Counted from the first letter of the stretch, positions 24,700 through 37,004 are shown. The stretch: DNA of 64,000 bases from Larix kaempferi (GCA_027924585.1 BSBM01001385.1:310001-374000); one strand, 5' to 3'. The notes: generated by a model from the sequence alone, not told the origin. A program made the numbers and translations.

Positions 24700-25939
24700 A
24701 GAATTGGGGAAAGGGGCAATATTAACACCAAGATTGCATTATTTGTAATTCTAAGAAAAGACTAATAATTCCAACATTGTTTCTGACTCAAGAGACCTAA
24801 GAAAGTAGTCTGAATGGATCTGACCTTCTTTAGATATATGCTAACCACTTCAAATCGTATGGCTCTGACCTTCTTTAAATATATGCTGACCACTTCAAAT
24901 CTTATGATATAATCAATATAATGTAGATGTATGTTAGGAAATTCACATTTAGACTCTTAAACATATAATTATGCATCCAATTGACCTTAAGTTGGCATTT
25001 AAAAAGAAAAATATTATGCCAACCAAGAAGACACTCAATGGCTTTACAGTGGAAGGATCATAATCAAGCTAATTGAGAAGGCTCAACATATATATACCTG
25101 GCCACATTTTCTATCTCCTTGGCTCTAGCTACTACAATTTATGATTGGCAGAAAACTGATTTAGACTTGTGCCCTAATTTTATGATGCAAAGACTGATCC
25201 CAAATTCTAGGATGCTTACTTCAGGGCTTGTTACATTGATATGAGGAGTTCTAGGAGAATTTGCGGATGAGAGAGCCATTCAACTTCCTAGCAGAGCATC
25301 ACCAGTTTCTTCTCTTGCAGCGGGAATTCTTTGGCCTTGTATGTTAGGAGAGATCTCCTTTATGCCTTCTTCTTAGGAGGGTTTTGGTTGATACCACCCA
25401 GGATTACTTACATGTTTATAGGTTTACTTCTATCCAGGAAGGAAAGTTTCTTTGTTGGCTCTCTCCTCAATTTCTGGTGTTTTTCCCCTGGGATAACCTT
25501 TGCAGGCCTGGGTTTTGCTAATTTGTTTTATTTATGGTTCTTAGTTTACTAGTTTTTCATTTCATTTCAATTATTTTATTTTTCATATCAGGGGGGCATC
25601 TTGGACCCCGTGCTTTTGTATGGGTTTGTCATAACTGATGTAATGTCTTACTCCCATTGACTTATTTGGTCTTTAGTGGACATTAATATAAATTCATTTT
25701 GTTATGTTTCAACACAATCCATTTGAGGACCTTCTATGGTATTTGAAGGCCTCTCAAAACATTTCTTAGAGGGAGGAGTTTGCTAGACTAAGCATGTGAT
25801 CATTGCTTCTCTAATTCAAGATGGGGATGAGCTTATTAAAAAGCCAAATTTCCTTCAACATTATCTTTTTTGTCAACAATGGACTTACAAGCTTTTACCT
25901 AGGTCACCTTCGTTGTGCATTCCATAGGGTTGAAGGTTG
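24700..25939. other. Unassigned AT-rich intergenic sequence
   Basis: No gene recognised. A short local duplication occurs near 24830-24905 ('tctgaccttctttaaatata' twice). At about 25640-25700 is a copy of a dispersed repeat containing 'gtggacattaatat', also seen at about 42280-42330. A 73-residue hydrophobic open frame at 25331-25552 has no relative I can name, and I do not call it a gene. Confidence 0.5.
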
Positions 25940-25944
25940 GTTCC

Positions 25945-28900
25945 TGTTTTCACCTAAGATGTAGTTACCCCTATGGATGGATCCAGTCATGGATGGCAAT
26001 AGGGAAGGGCAACTCAAAAGGTGCAACCACGATCACCTCGACCTCCAGTATGTATGGTTGTCACGCCAGTCGAGGCAACCTTCGCTTTATGTTATCTAGC
26101 CCAGACAACAAAGGGGGAGACCCGATCTACTCCCGACAGGAGAGATCAAAACCAAGACACCAAATCAGGGTATTTCTAAGTGAAGTTAGGTGTGTGGTTT
26201 ATCCTAGACCTAATTGGTTGAAGTCACAAGCCAAATGAGGGGTTCAATAGGTATAGCTTTGGTTCATTGTTGAAGTAAGAGTGACTTATAATGTTTGTAG
26301 TGAGATCTAGGGCTAGTGTACTAGTTCAATGTTGGAAAGTCCACTGCCTTGGGAACCGTGTCCAATGCAGGGTAGTTAAGGGTTGTATTGGGGCTAACTA
26401 GTACAGATGACAAGTTTGACCATGATACATGATAGCTTCAAGGGCTTGGTTCACCATGCATAGGTCAATCCACAAGTCAATCCAACAATCTAGGAAAGTT
26501 GAATTAACTCGGAGAGAAACCAGTGCCTTGGGAATTGGGAAGTGAAGTCAAAGTAGGGTTGACTTGTGGTTTAGGACTCCTAGTACTTGGGACAAATGGG
26601 AAATAGAGGTCTTGATGGATGAATGGGTCTAGATCTAGGTTTGACCCAAGTGGACCACAATCCCTTAAAACAAGGAATGCAATCCCCAAGGCAAGATTTG
26701 ACAAAGTGACAGTCTAGACCTAGGTTTTGAATTATTCCGGTTTCAGATCTCCAAAAATCTCAAGTACCCAGTTCCTCGAAGTGAGTGAACTCACTTCTCC
26801 AAGGTGGTGCGACTTTGCCCAAGGAGGCCTAAAAGTGGGGTTAGGTGGGTCAAAACAAGTCGGATGGCATCCAAACTTTAGATCCGGGTAGATCGGTCAG
26901 GTAGGAGTATGGATCTATAATTTCGTGGCAATCCACCGGTTAGATCTTAGTAGATCTGAGTTTAAGTGTTCCAAGTGGTCCAAAATGGGGATTAAATCCC
27001 TTAAAATGTGGAATAGGGTCCACAAGGTGAATTTCAGAAAAGTAACAACCTGGGTGTATGTTATTTGATGTGTAGATGACGAATCAAGTGGAATCTCAAA
27101 CACCCATCGCTTAGATCTAGGTCAACCTGCTCAAACTAGGAAGTGCGCCTTGCTTGGGAGAGGCTAAGTTGGCCTGGGAAGGGGGTCAAATGGAAGCCAA
27201 TCCTCACCAAACTATAGATTCGGGATGCCGTGGATGCTATAGAGGTGGGTTCTTAATATTACGCCCAACAACCCAATAGATCTAAGTAGATCTGAGAAAA
27301 TGCAAAATTGGGGTTTTAATTGATTAGGGTTTTAAATATTTTTGACAATTGGATAGATCATGGAGATAGAACTTACCTTGAGATCATACCTGAATGATGT
27401 GGATGAGATGCCTTGATGTTGAGGAAGATTCCCGCAGAGATCAAATGAGAGATTGTTGATTTGCTTGCCGATTTGATGCCCTAGTCCACAAGTGCGCCTT
27501 CCTCTACCTGTCAAACCAAGGAATGAAGATTCAATCAGTAAGAGCAAGTATGGAAGAAATACAAGAGAAATGCAAATAGTAACATGAAATAGAAGGTCCT
27601 GGGACAGTAATACTCCCTGTTACCAACGAAGAGCTCCAAAGAAGAAGTAGGGAGAGTCTTCCCCTACCAATACCTCCTCCTCCAAGCAAATCGGCCTCCA
27701 CCTGTAGATGCAAAATCGTGGTACAAAAGATATGGCAAACAAGATCTCCAATAACTCAGTGCAAAGGAAGAACCAACGAACGAACACCAAAAACATTCAC
27801 CACAACATTGGAGATAGATGCAATAATAATTTTCTATTCCAATAATCCAGAGCCAAAAGTCCCTTTACAATGAGAGGCTCTCTCCTTTAAATAGGAAGGA
27901 GAGGCACCAAAACCCTAACCACTTTTTGAATGAGTGGCTAAGATTAAAAGATACAAATGTCTAATCAATGGTTGAGATGAGCTCAACAATGAAATACATG
28001 GATCACTAATAAAATATAACATAAGTGGACAAAGTCGCCCTAGGAGAGGGGAATCCCACCAAATCATGATGACAAAATATCATAAGAGGCTCATGGTGGG
28101 TCCAAGGGGTAATTTTATCCCTCCTTGGTCAATCCCCATGGCACAATAACCAATAAATAATCATGAATGTACCAAATCGTGCCTCCAAGGTGAAGTCGTG
28201 GTCCTCAAAAGACCTCAAAAATCCACAGAAAGTGCCATAAGTGATGGATGCGGGCCCCGATGAAGCTGAAACTGCTGGAGGAGGTGTGGAAGGTCCCGAT
28301 CTATCATCACTGATCATCCCATGCCATAACTTTGCCTCAGTAGCCCAAATCGATTTCCTCAGTGGCCATTTCTACCAATCCTGAAATGCCTCGGGAAACG
28401 TGAAACTGCCCAAACATCCTCCTGGAGTGATGGCGCTGTCAAGGTGAGGGCACCAATGTGTCCGGGAGGGGGGTAATATGGTAAAAACAAGTGGCTGGAC
28501 CACCCCCTCCATCATCAGCGCCCTAGGTCAACCGGATAAAAGTCATCTCTGCTCTGACAGGGCCTCCAACAGACCAAAACTGCACTAGGACAGCCTACTG
28601 AGGCTAAATCATCACTGTAAGTGCCCGGAACTGAAAACAAACTGTCCCATTGGACTCAGAAGGTCCAAATCCATCCAAGATGTGTACTCATACACAATAT
28701 GAATCTCTGCATGATCAAAATAAATATCCAATGTACCGGAACAAGGCCAATAATAATGATCTGTAAATGACCAAACACTGCTGTATCCCAAGAATCATCA
28801 TCATAACCCTGTAGCTGCTGCATAGAATCATCCTGTATGTGTACATAGACCATATATCATCTATCCATATCATCATAAGGTCCAACATCTCATGTCCCAT

Positions 28901-30440
28901 GGTCCTCCATGGTCAAACTAGGTCTAACCAAGACCAAATACAACTCAGACTATCATCCATAGCTGCTGCAAGGTGTCAAGGTTAATACATGCTTTACAAT
29001 TTATTCAAATAGCCAATATAACACAGAGTAATCATGACTGGCGATCTAAATCCAAATATATAGTGTCGTTAATTATTATTATTACTCAGACTAGACTTTC
29101 AGGACCATACTCACTTCATAGTTGTGATCAATTTGCTAGTGAAGGGTGAAGGCTGAAATAACTGGCTAGGCTAAGGGATGACTTGACTGACTTGACTTTG
29201 TGACACTTTGGCAAGGGAAAGGGAATACACACCATAGTATATACTGAATGAGCAATAACACAGGGAATGGCAGTGTCTCACAAATGGATGAGTTGTTTAA
29301 AGAGGGTTTATTCACCTTCACAGATGCGCACAATCCATAATACAAACAAGGCCAGCAATTGTTTAGATATAACATTTAAGTTCCATTGCTTTTTGGGCCT
29401 GAAGTTTCCATAGCCTTGATCTATGTGTGTTTACAAACACATTGCATAGATTTACATTTATTTTTAGGCTTTCTACTGCAGGTGTGTTTTTAAGGCACTT
29501 GTTTACCTGAGCACTTCTAGGTGTGTCATGGACAACTTGTTTACCTAGGTATTTATTTTTCCAAAAGATATAACATTTTATTTTTCATGGCCATTTTCAA
29601 TTGGCATTTCTTTCATATACAAGATATAGCATTTCAGTTTTCCAGATTTTGTATTCATGGCAGCACTAAAAGTTTCAGGTTTAGCCAACACAACTTTAAC
29701 GACTAGGGGGAATTCACAAGGAATTCCAACTCACCATAGGTAAGTTTTGTCACCAACTCAGAGCCGAGACACAATAAACAGGGAAGCTCATCCAATACAG
29801 AGGCTATGGTGGGGAAAGGTCCTCCATGCCACTAGTCAAGTAGTAAGTCAGGGTGATAATCTAAAAGGTAGGCCATGGATGGATGAAGACAATGAAAAGA
29901 TGAAGCCAACACTAGCAAGCCAAGGTATGGTTGAATGATCACCTCTATTCTCCCTAAGGAGGGTATATACCAATGAGTATGAATAGTGAACTTCTAAGTC
30001 TGAGTAGGGACAATAATATATATATAATAGGTCAACCAGGTCCAAATATCTATATGATCGCCAGATCATGACACTAAGTGCTAAGACATGCTATAAGAAT
30101 AAGTATAAAATCAATCTAACCATAATACCATGATATACCTGCTGAGTCATATACCTGAAAGCTCATCAACCTGTACCATCATCTGTCCTCTGAAACTGCT
30201 GCTGTAGCTCTGGGCACTACTGTCTGCTCTGTACCAATGATATAATGGCTACATCGGTCATCTCTCTGAGTGTCCTGAAACTCAGTCATGGCATGGGGAA
30301 TACAACTGCTGTCCACAATCTGATAGTGATCCAATGTAGATGCTCATCTCGGCATCTCAAATGTAAGGGAACTGGCTGAATAGTGTACTGGAATGAGAAA
30401 AATAATGTATGGTAGCCCGGCTACTATATATGTGATAACA
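25945..30440. mobile_element. Giant solo LTR, copy 2 (4496 bp)
   Basis: Same family and exact same length as 2609-7104. It begins TGTTTTCACC (one end base pair mutated relative to copy 1) and ends GTGATAACA, flanked by GTTCC at 25940-25944 and 30441-30445. The different TSD shows independent insertion. Sequence agreement with copy 1 is high along the whole length, with scattered substitutions and balanced small indels. Conserved box at about 26518-26551. Short open frames in parallel positions in both copies are broken by substitutions and are not genes. Confidence 0.85.
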
Positions 30441-30445
30441 GTTCC

Positions 30446-31911
30446 ATTTGGATAATTTTGTCCCAGTAGTTTGGTCTCCTCATGCTGCCTATTTTGGTTG
30501 CAAAATTGTTATTTGTATCCAAGAATGCATTTTGCTTCAATTTGGATGTTTATACTTTATTCTATTTTGGGAGTTGGTTGTTTTGGGAAGGTGCCAATTT
30601 CCAGGGGATTTGCGATGATGCTAATCAAACCATAAAGTCTATGTTACAACAAACTTGATAAGTGGGGATGTGTACCCAGAGAATCCAAAATTTCAGGGGA
30701 TGACAAGGTATGTTGGAGGTAGGATATAGGGGAACCTGCCCAAATATATAAATATTAAAAATATATTGATTTCAAGAGTTTTAAACTTTAAAAATAATCA
30801 TTTGATAATACATACTTGATTCATACATGTTTGAAAACATGCTGCAAATCATTTGCTATGATGGCGTAGCACTAGGAAATGGTAATTGTGGGTACTCTTT
30901 GCAGTTTGCATGCTCCTTGAGGGCAGGGTACCTCTGTGTGTACCCACTGTGTTGCAGGTCCTTGAAAATACTGTGCCTAGTTTGAAGGTGAACAAAAAAT
31001 ATTTTCTGTGCTCTTGCCCTAGCATCTTTTACCATTTAATTGGGTTCACCTGTACCATATTTCTCTTATCCTCCTTCATAGCAACTATGCAAGTGGGGCT
31101 GCTTAGTTTGCAAAATATAAAAATTGTTGTTGAATTCTCCTTGCTTCATTTGTATTGTATATCTTCTTTATAACATCGCTAGATGTTCTATTGACACCCA
31201 AAATATGTTACCTCTTGTAGACCCACAACCCCCTACTTATGTAGACCCACAACCCCCTCTTGGTAAGGCTGCCCTACTTCTTGAGTGTGTATAAATACAT
31301 AGTAAACAATTAGTCAGGAGATGTGCTAGCAACTAATTGAAGATCACATACATATTTCTGTAGAGGATTACAATGGAGACTGCGAATCGCTAATTGGGTG
31401 CAACCCATGTTGCACAAGCTTCTCGGACGAGGGGATGGGGGTACAAGGGAATGAGATTCATGGGTGGATATAAGTGCTCCCCAGATTTCTAGTGAAATAT
31501 TAAAAGGGTTCAATCAAAATGTATTAAAGAAATGAGAATTATAAAAAGTCGAAATAAATATTCAGAATTGCTAAAAGTACATGAGACATCAAACATGATA
31601 TCATTCATTATTCCATAAACAATAATATAAAAAACTAAACTAAAACCATAATTTATGTAATAGTGTCCATAGCAAAAATCTCTGCTTTCTCTCAATTTTT
31701 TTTGAATTTCAGGTCCGAGTTTATGCTTGCTGATTTTTTCCGATTTCCCAAATTGATGACCTGCTCCTCTTATTTGCCGATGCTGAGTTTTGCAACATTG
31801 GTAATAAAAGAGAGTAGGTACACAGTTCAAAATGGTAAAACAATTGGAATAGTATATTCTTCATATTTTCTGTGTACTTGAAATCTCCATTGCAGAGCTT
31901 CAAATCAGTTG
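30446..31911. other. Unassigned sequence between solo LTRs
   Basis: AT-rich sequence without recognisable coding capacity. The only internal repeat seen is two tandem copies of 'tgtagacccacaacccc' at about 31217-31260. Short open frames (for example 31510-31830 and 30886-31173) lack any family motif I know. Confidence 0.4.
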
Positions 31912-32150
31912 TGTCCTAGATGTCATGATCATGGGCTCTTAATAAAAGAAGCCTACTAATCCGAATATGGGAGTCACTTGGGAGTTACAAACCATTACAA
32001 GATTTTCAGTGGTACTTTCATTGGCTACCTATGCCTAAGACGGGTACTTTCATTGCAAATATTAATTTTATAGCCATCCCAGGCCTTCCCAGGCCTTCCC
32101 AAAGGAAATTTGGTCATATCATCCCTGATCAGCTCCGTCTAGATCCATTT

Positions 32151-32253
32151 CAATGGATTCTATTAATTGTTGTCCACAACTCAATGCCAACGTGACTGTA
32201 TTTTGGTCATAGTGTGTTGCTTTTGAAATTGGCTATTTTCATCCCATGCAGTA
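32151..32253. repeat. Dispersed ~103-bp repeat, copy 1
   Basis: Runs from 'caatggattctat' to 'ttttcatcccatgcagta' and recurs in the same orientation at 38391-38494 with about ten differences. A 97-bp TGG...CA core could be a very short LTR, but no matching TSD is visible. Confidence 0.6.
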
Positions 32254-33644
32254 TGTTAATTTTTCCAAACACTAGATCTAGAGAAACAAACTCCTACTGA
32301 TTTTCCTTGCTCAAATATGAAATTTCGGCTCATTGATTTATTTGTACTGCTGGAATTAATTAACAGAAATTTTCTAGCAAAAGCAAAATATAGGAAACAG
32401 ATCAAAACAGATACACGATTTTCTTCCCTTCAAAATCAGCTTTTCATTAATTAACTTCCAAGTTTACAAGGGCTCCCTTTTTGGGAAAATGACCCTAAGA
32501 AAATACACAACAAACCTGGTGTTACCGGATGAACTAGTAGCGCTAGTATCCGATGAACAAATGTACGGAGAAAGTGACCACTGTGACCTTAGTCACTCCT
32601 CCAAACTACTTTGGAGATTCGGAACCTCCATGGTGAGAGCTCTTAAATGATCTGCAAACACTTAGGACAATAGAAGCTGTGTCTTCTAGAAGACCAAATT
32701 AGAGATCAGTGCCTTCAATCAATGTAATCTTATGAATGAAGAAGACATACTAATCATAGAAAGTGCTTGTAGATGATAATTCAATGTATGAGTTTATGCA
32801 ACATAAATGGTATAAGGTATCCAATAACTTCCAAACATATAAGAGATCATTCAATAATGAATAGCATCAACCATATAACATAGATCATCAAATGACAAGA
32901 GAGTATAATCACCAATAGCAAATATAAGGACTGATGTCTATGGCAGAATTAACACAGTATGTCAGTAATGACATTCATTTATGACAGTTCGACAGTAGTA
33001 GGTTAAATGCAAAAATGTGTAATAAATGCGTCTTTAAGTAAACAATATAGCTTCAACAGTTAACCATAGTTAACGCCAATCAAATGTGATCAAGTTTCAG
33101 ACTTAATATGACTATATTAACAGTTATATAGCAGTCACTTCAATATCAGATTGTAACAGTAGTAAGCCTTAGTTATGCAATAAAGAAAAGTGTAATCAAT
33201 AGGATTTAGGCCTTTAAGTAATGTATCACACCTATTCTAATTCCTTTATCAACATGTATGCAAATGAAATTGACTTTTTAGGACCGTATGTAATGCATGC
33301 TTCAGACCTCTTTTTATCACCAAATATATCACCCTTTAAAGCAGTAAGTTAATGTAATTAATGGCTAACTTTGTGTGGTTGTTTTGTGTAGGTATAGTGG
33401 GATGAAGGAGGGCTGTCAAGTGTAGACAGTCTGCTGCCCTAGCGGACTTAAATGCAGCAGAGAAGGGGTCAATTTAAGGCTGCTACAGCCTTGGGGAAAA
33501 CTCAAAAAACCAGAACCAAGGTCAAGGGAGGCTTTAGGGTAGAGGATCTGAGCCTCTTACAAGGGAGAGCGAAGGTCACTTGGAGGGGGCTGAGCCCTAA
33601 TTTAGGAGGCCGAGGGCAGTAGGTACAGTAACAAGGCTGTGGTG

Positions 33645-33895
33645 AGGGAAAGAAGAGAAAGGAGAAAGGAAGAGGAAGGGACGAGAAATGGAGAGGGATA
33701 AGGAGGGAGAAGAGAAGGGAAGAGGAGGAGGAGAGGAAAGGAAAGGAGAGGAAGGAAAAGGGAATGAGGTGGAAAGGAAGAAAAGAGAGGAGCGAGGAAA
33801 GGAAAAAGGGAAGCGAAGGTGTAAAAAGGAGAGGAAGGAAGGGCGAGCTCAAAGAGGAGAAGACCGAACCCTAGGGAGAAGGATTGAGGAGGCCA
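33645..33895 (+). repeat. Purine-rich (GA) tract
   Basis: About 250 bp of almost pure A/G on the plus strand (GGAGAAAGGAAGAGGAAGGG-like). Apparent open frames on both strands (33502-33852 minus, 33688-33909 plus) are products of the biased composition, giving Glu/Lys/Arg or Ser/Phe/Leu runs, and are not genes. Confidence 0.7.
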
Positions 33896-34486
33896 CTAGG
33901 GTTGATTAGGGACTGTAGTTAGGGTTAGGGTTTAGTTTTTTTAGGTTTTTAATATGTACAAAAAAACAAAAATAAGACCTAATTACAAAGAAAAGTGTAA
34001 ATTTAACCTAAGAAAAATATTCGCAAGTGTACAAACTAGGGTTTTAGGTAGAAAAGATGGACAAACTTAGGGTTTTAATGGATGTTACCCCAAACCCTAG
34101 CCTCAGACTGTCTGTGACCAGCCTTCCTCTTGGAGGTAATTCTCCTTGTCAACTAGGTTAAGGCTTCTTGAAACAACCTCTAGGGTTCGTTTCATGACCC
34201 TAAACTAGGGCAAAGTTGGAACTCCAAGGCCAAACTTTGTAAAAACCTCCTCTGGGGAGTGTTTCCACTATTATGCTAAGGGGATAGAAAAGTAGATAAA
34301 GGCCCTATTAAAAAAAGAATGCATCCCTAGGGCTACCATTCACCTAGCAAGACATAAAAATGTAAAAGACTTACTTGATCATGAGTCATTCCAACCATTC
34401 TAGCATCCACAAAGCATTAGCAAGACAAAGAAAGCATCCAACTTCATCACAAGAGCAAGAAGACCTTCCCCCTCAAGAGGTGCGCA

Positions 34487-34747
34487 TGTTATGAATAAAA
34501 TAATAATAATAATAATAATAATAAACATCAAGATATATAATAATAATAATAATAATAATAATTAATAATGTCTTTTTGAAAAGACATGACTATTGGTGAA
34601 AGGGTATTCCGCCAAAATATAAATAACGGGCCCTCAATTGTAATTCATATCATATCTTATTTTATCATCTTTTATATAAATTCGTATTTATGGAATATTT
34701 GTCATTTATGAAGTGGAAGATCGAGTAAATGAGATTTTCTCATTACG
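34487..34747 (+). repeat. 5' LTR of small element
   Basis: About 261 bp beginning TGTTATGAATAAAA and containing two (AAT)n microsatellites. The promoter core is 'gtgaaagggtattccgcc' followed by AAAATATAAATAACGGGCC. The final CA has mutated to CG. It differs from the right LTR mainly by microsatellite length and a handful of substitutions. Confidence 0.8.
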
Positions 34748-34748
34748 T

Positions 34749-34760
34749 TGGTATCAGAGC
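34749..34760 (+). other. Primer-binding site, tRNA-iMet type
   Basis: TGGTATCAGAGC, one base after the 5' LTR. It is complementary to the 3' end of plant initiator methionine tRNA, the usual primer of Ty3/gypsy and Ty1/copia elements. Confidence 0.85.
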
Positions 34761-34848
34761 AAGTTATAGTTCCTGATTCGGGTTTTTAACCATTATATTA
34801 GGGTTTCCCTAAAAAATAGGACCTTGTCCTAAAAAAAGAAAAAAAAAA

Positions 34849-35002
34849 AGTAAAAGTAAAGAAGTAAAACCACACGTGGTTTCTATACACATGGTTTCTT
34901 AATAAGTGGGAGGAAAAGAAAAATAAGTAAAAGTAAAGAAGTAAAACCACACATGGTTTCTTAATAAGTGGGTTTGGGTTTATTCTCCAACAACAAACAA
35001 AA
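34849..35002 (+). repeat. 77-bp tandem duplication in the leader
   Basis: 'agtaaaagtaaagaagtaaa' begins at 34849 and again at 34926, each followed by 'ccacac(g/a)tggttt'. Non-coding leader of the small LTR element. Confidence 0.65.
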
Positions 35003-35144
35003 AGCGAGATTTGAACCTGGGTGGGGAAGGTAACAATAATTCCTCCCAACCACCCAATCTACACCATTCTACACAAATTAAGGGGAAAATAAGATTAAAA
35101 GAGCATCAAAATAAGATTTTTTACAAGAAGAATCATATTGAATA

Positions 35145-36010
35145 TTGTTTATTATAAAAAAAGAGGAGATATTGAATAAATTTCAAAGAAAACTCAAGAA
35201 TATGGATTTTAATGTTGAAAAGAAGGGAAGGTTTCCTAGCACCTCAAAGATGAATGGCTCAATATTATTTAGAGTTAAAGGGACACTTGCAGGGAAGGAT
35301 GTCACCATTTCTATTGCCCGTACTGAAATAAATAATTATATTAGTGCTGAATTTGCTAACCATTTAGTGATATCCGAATCAAATATAGGTGAAAGGCTAG
35401 ACCTTTGGAACAAGAAGCAATTTCAAATAAGTGGATTAAATTTCAAAGAAAACTCAAGAATATGGATTTTAATGTTGAAAAGAAGGGAAGGTTTCCTAGC
35501 ACCTCAAAGATGAATGGCTCAATACTATTTAGAGTTAAAGGGACACTTGCAGGGAAAGATGTCACCATTTCTATTGTCTGTACTGAAAGAAATAATTATA
35601 TTAGTGCTGAATTTGCTAACCATTTAGTGATTCCCGAATCAAATATAGGTGAAAGGCTAGACCATTGGAACAAGAAGCAATTTCAAATAAGTGGATTAAA
35701 ATTGAATGTTGGAGATTATATGGTCATATCTCAATTCATTGTTAGTTCCTAATGGAGCTTTGATGGTGACATAGTTTTAGGGTTACCTTGGATTAAAACA
35801 TTGGGGAACTTCATCTTAAATGCCGAAAAGAAGTTTCTGACATTTTCCTATAAGCATAAGAGAATCACATTTCAAGATATTACAATGAAGTCAGATTTAG
35901 AAGCTCCAACATTTGAAAACTTCAAGGATATATCAAAGATGATTTCACAAGGTAATCAAAAGTCAGAACAAAAGAACGAGAAAGAAGTTGAAAAGATTGT
36001 CGCCAGTTAG
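35145..36010 (+). pseudogene. Gag/protease-like polyprotein with lost catalytic site
   Basis: The readable frame shows a retropepsin-like fold as in plant Ty3/gypsy Gag-protease. A beta strand (FRVKGTLAGKDVTISI) precedes the position where the active-site D-S/T-G is expected, then NNYISAEFANHL, and later DIVLGLPWIKTLGNF and KKFLTFSYKHKRITF, typical of the C-terminal half. The active-site aspartate is missing: the strand reads IARTEINNYIS in one copy and VCTERNNYIS in the other. A 260-bp tandem duplication (35181-35440, 35441-35700) repeats the first half out of frame, and stops at 35750 and 36008 break the rest. I infer a structural or RNA-binding role rather than proteolysis. Confidence 0.55.
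35181..35700 (+). repeat. 260-bp tandem duplication inside the coding region
   Basis: 'tttcaaagaaaactcaag' starts at 35181 and again at 35441. The two 260-bp units differ at only a few positions, so the duplication is recent. 260 is not a multiple of three, so the second copy is read in another frame. Confidence 0.8.
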
Positions 36011-36028
36011 GATGAAGAAATTACTCGT

Positions 36029-36232
36029 TTGAGGAATCAAAGTCAAGACTTGATCACACAGATTAAGAAATTAAAAAGGGAAAAAAGATCGCAAGAAGAA
36101 ATCCATGAGAAATTCCACCAAAAGGAAGTGGATCTCCAAAAAGAATTCAATAAGAATCTATTAGAAAAAAATGAAGAAAATTCTAGCTTAAAAAATTTGA
36201 ATAAAGGGTTGACTGAACAAATAAAAAATTAA
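36029..36232 (+). pseudogene. Coiled-coil segment of small-element protein
   Basis: 67 residues rich in Lys, Glu, Gln, Asn and Leu with heptad-like spacing (LITQIKKLKREKRSQEEIHE), directly after the protease-like part and separated from it by one stop. The related element at 52507-56848 has a similar Lys/Glu-rich segment (53351-53545). Probably a Gag-like oligomerisation region, truncated by a stop at 36230. Confidence 0.5.
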
Positions 36233-36242
36233 AAAATGAGAA

Positions 36243-36480
36243 GTTAGAAAAATCCTCAGAGTTATTATCAACCAGTGAATTGCGTGCAAACAATTGAAGT
36301 TTCTACAAGGGTTCCACAAACGGCTCGAATGCCTTATCGTCACCCAAATCACAGAAGTTGACACAACCAACATCAAAGTAAAGGAGAAAATAAATATTGT
36401 TCTTCTTATCGACAAACCAACTACAACATTGAAAATGAACAAAAACAACATCGACAACTTTTATGGAAGTCTAAATTAAG
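36243..36480 (+). pseudogene. C-terminal region with PYRHPNH motif
   Basis: A third frame encodes MPYRHPNHRS (codons near 36329-36358). The related element encodes VKVPYRHPNHKNRY at 52988-53015 on the minus strand. The motif lies C-terminal to the coiled coil in both. Function unknown; it superficially resembles the PYRHPK segment at the start of Ty3/gypsy reverse transcriptase, but no transcriptase follows. Broken by stops. Confidence 0.45.
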
Positions 36481-36676
36481 AAGTTATGTACAAGCAGTCG
36501 ATCATCAAACAATTCCAATGAAGGTAGATTTTGGCTGGATTACTTCCCAAAAAATGCAACACATTAGTTCATCCTGCGAAGATTATACCGTTTGGTTTCA
36601 TCAAGCATCGTAGTTCCAAGCTCACAACTTCATGAAAAGTTGTTACGAGCAAGAGAACAAAGTCATACAATAAACT

Positions 36677-36696
36677 ATGCTTTGAGGACAAAGCAT
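36677..36696 (+). other. Pre-PPT hairpin with AGGA loop
   Basis: ATGCTTTG and CAAAGCAT form an 8-bp perfect stem around AGGA, 17 bp before the 3' LTR and just upstream of the polypurine tract AAAGGGAAGGCAA. Equivalent hairpins with different stems lie at 47626-47647, 52745-52766 and 54921-54940. Confidence 0.7.
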
Positions 36697-36713
36697 GTTT
36701 AAAGGGAAGGCAA

Positions 36714-36960
36714 TGTTATGAATAAAATAATAATAATAATAATAAACATCAACATATATATAATAATAATAGTAATTAATAACGTCTTTCCGAAAAGACA
36801 TGACTATTAGTGAAAGGGTATTTCGCCAAAATATAAATAACAGGCCCTCAATTGTAATTCATATCATATCTTATTTTATCATCTTTTATATAAATTTGTA
36901 TTTATGGATTATTTGTCATTTATGAAGTGGAAGTTCGAGTAAATGAGATTTTCTCATTAC

Positions 36961-36961
<1 letters not shown>
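36714..36961 (+). repeat. 3' LTR of small element
   Basis: 248 bp, partner of 34487-34747, ending CTCATTACA. The expected TSD does not follow directly; an (AT)n run and an inverted LTR fragment intervene. Confidence 0.8.

Positions 36962-37004
<43 letters not shown>

Larger units (their letters stand above)
34487..36961 (+). mobile_element. Small non-autonomous LTR retroelement (plus strand)
   Basis: LTRs at 34487-34747 and 36714-36961 start TGTTATGAATAAAA and end ...CTCATTAC(A/G). The left one is followed by an initiator-Met primer-binding site, and the right one is preceded by the polypurine tract AAAGGGAAGGCAA. The internal region is only about 2 kb. It encodes a protease-like domain without catalytic aspartate, a coiled coil and a C-terminal PYRHPNH motif; no reverse transcriptase, RNase H or integrase. 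LTR promoter core and pre-PPT hairpin relate it to the element at 52507-56848. It must depend on enzymes from another element, probably Ty3/gypsy. The right TSD may lie beyond an inverted LTR fragment (see 36962-37034). Confidence 0.75.

Noticed and set aside
33502-33909. 116- and 73-residue frames on opposite strands
   Set aside because: Arise from the homopurine/homopyrimidine tract.
34497-34563. (AAT)n microsatellites and the (AT)n runs at 36962-37002 and about 41412-41434
   Set aside because: Ordinary simple repeats; only the 36962 run was kept because of the adjoining inverted LTR tip.
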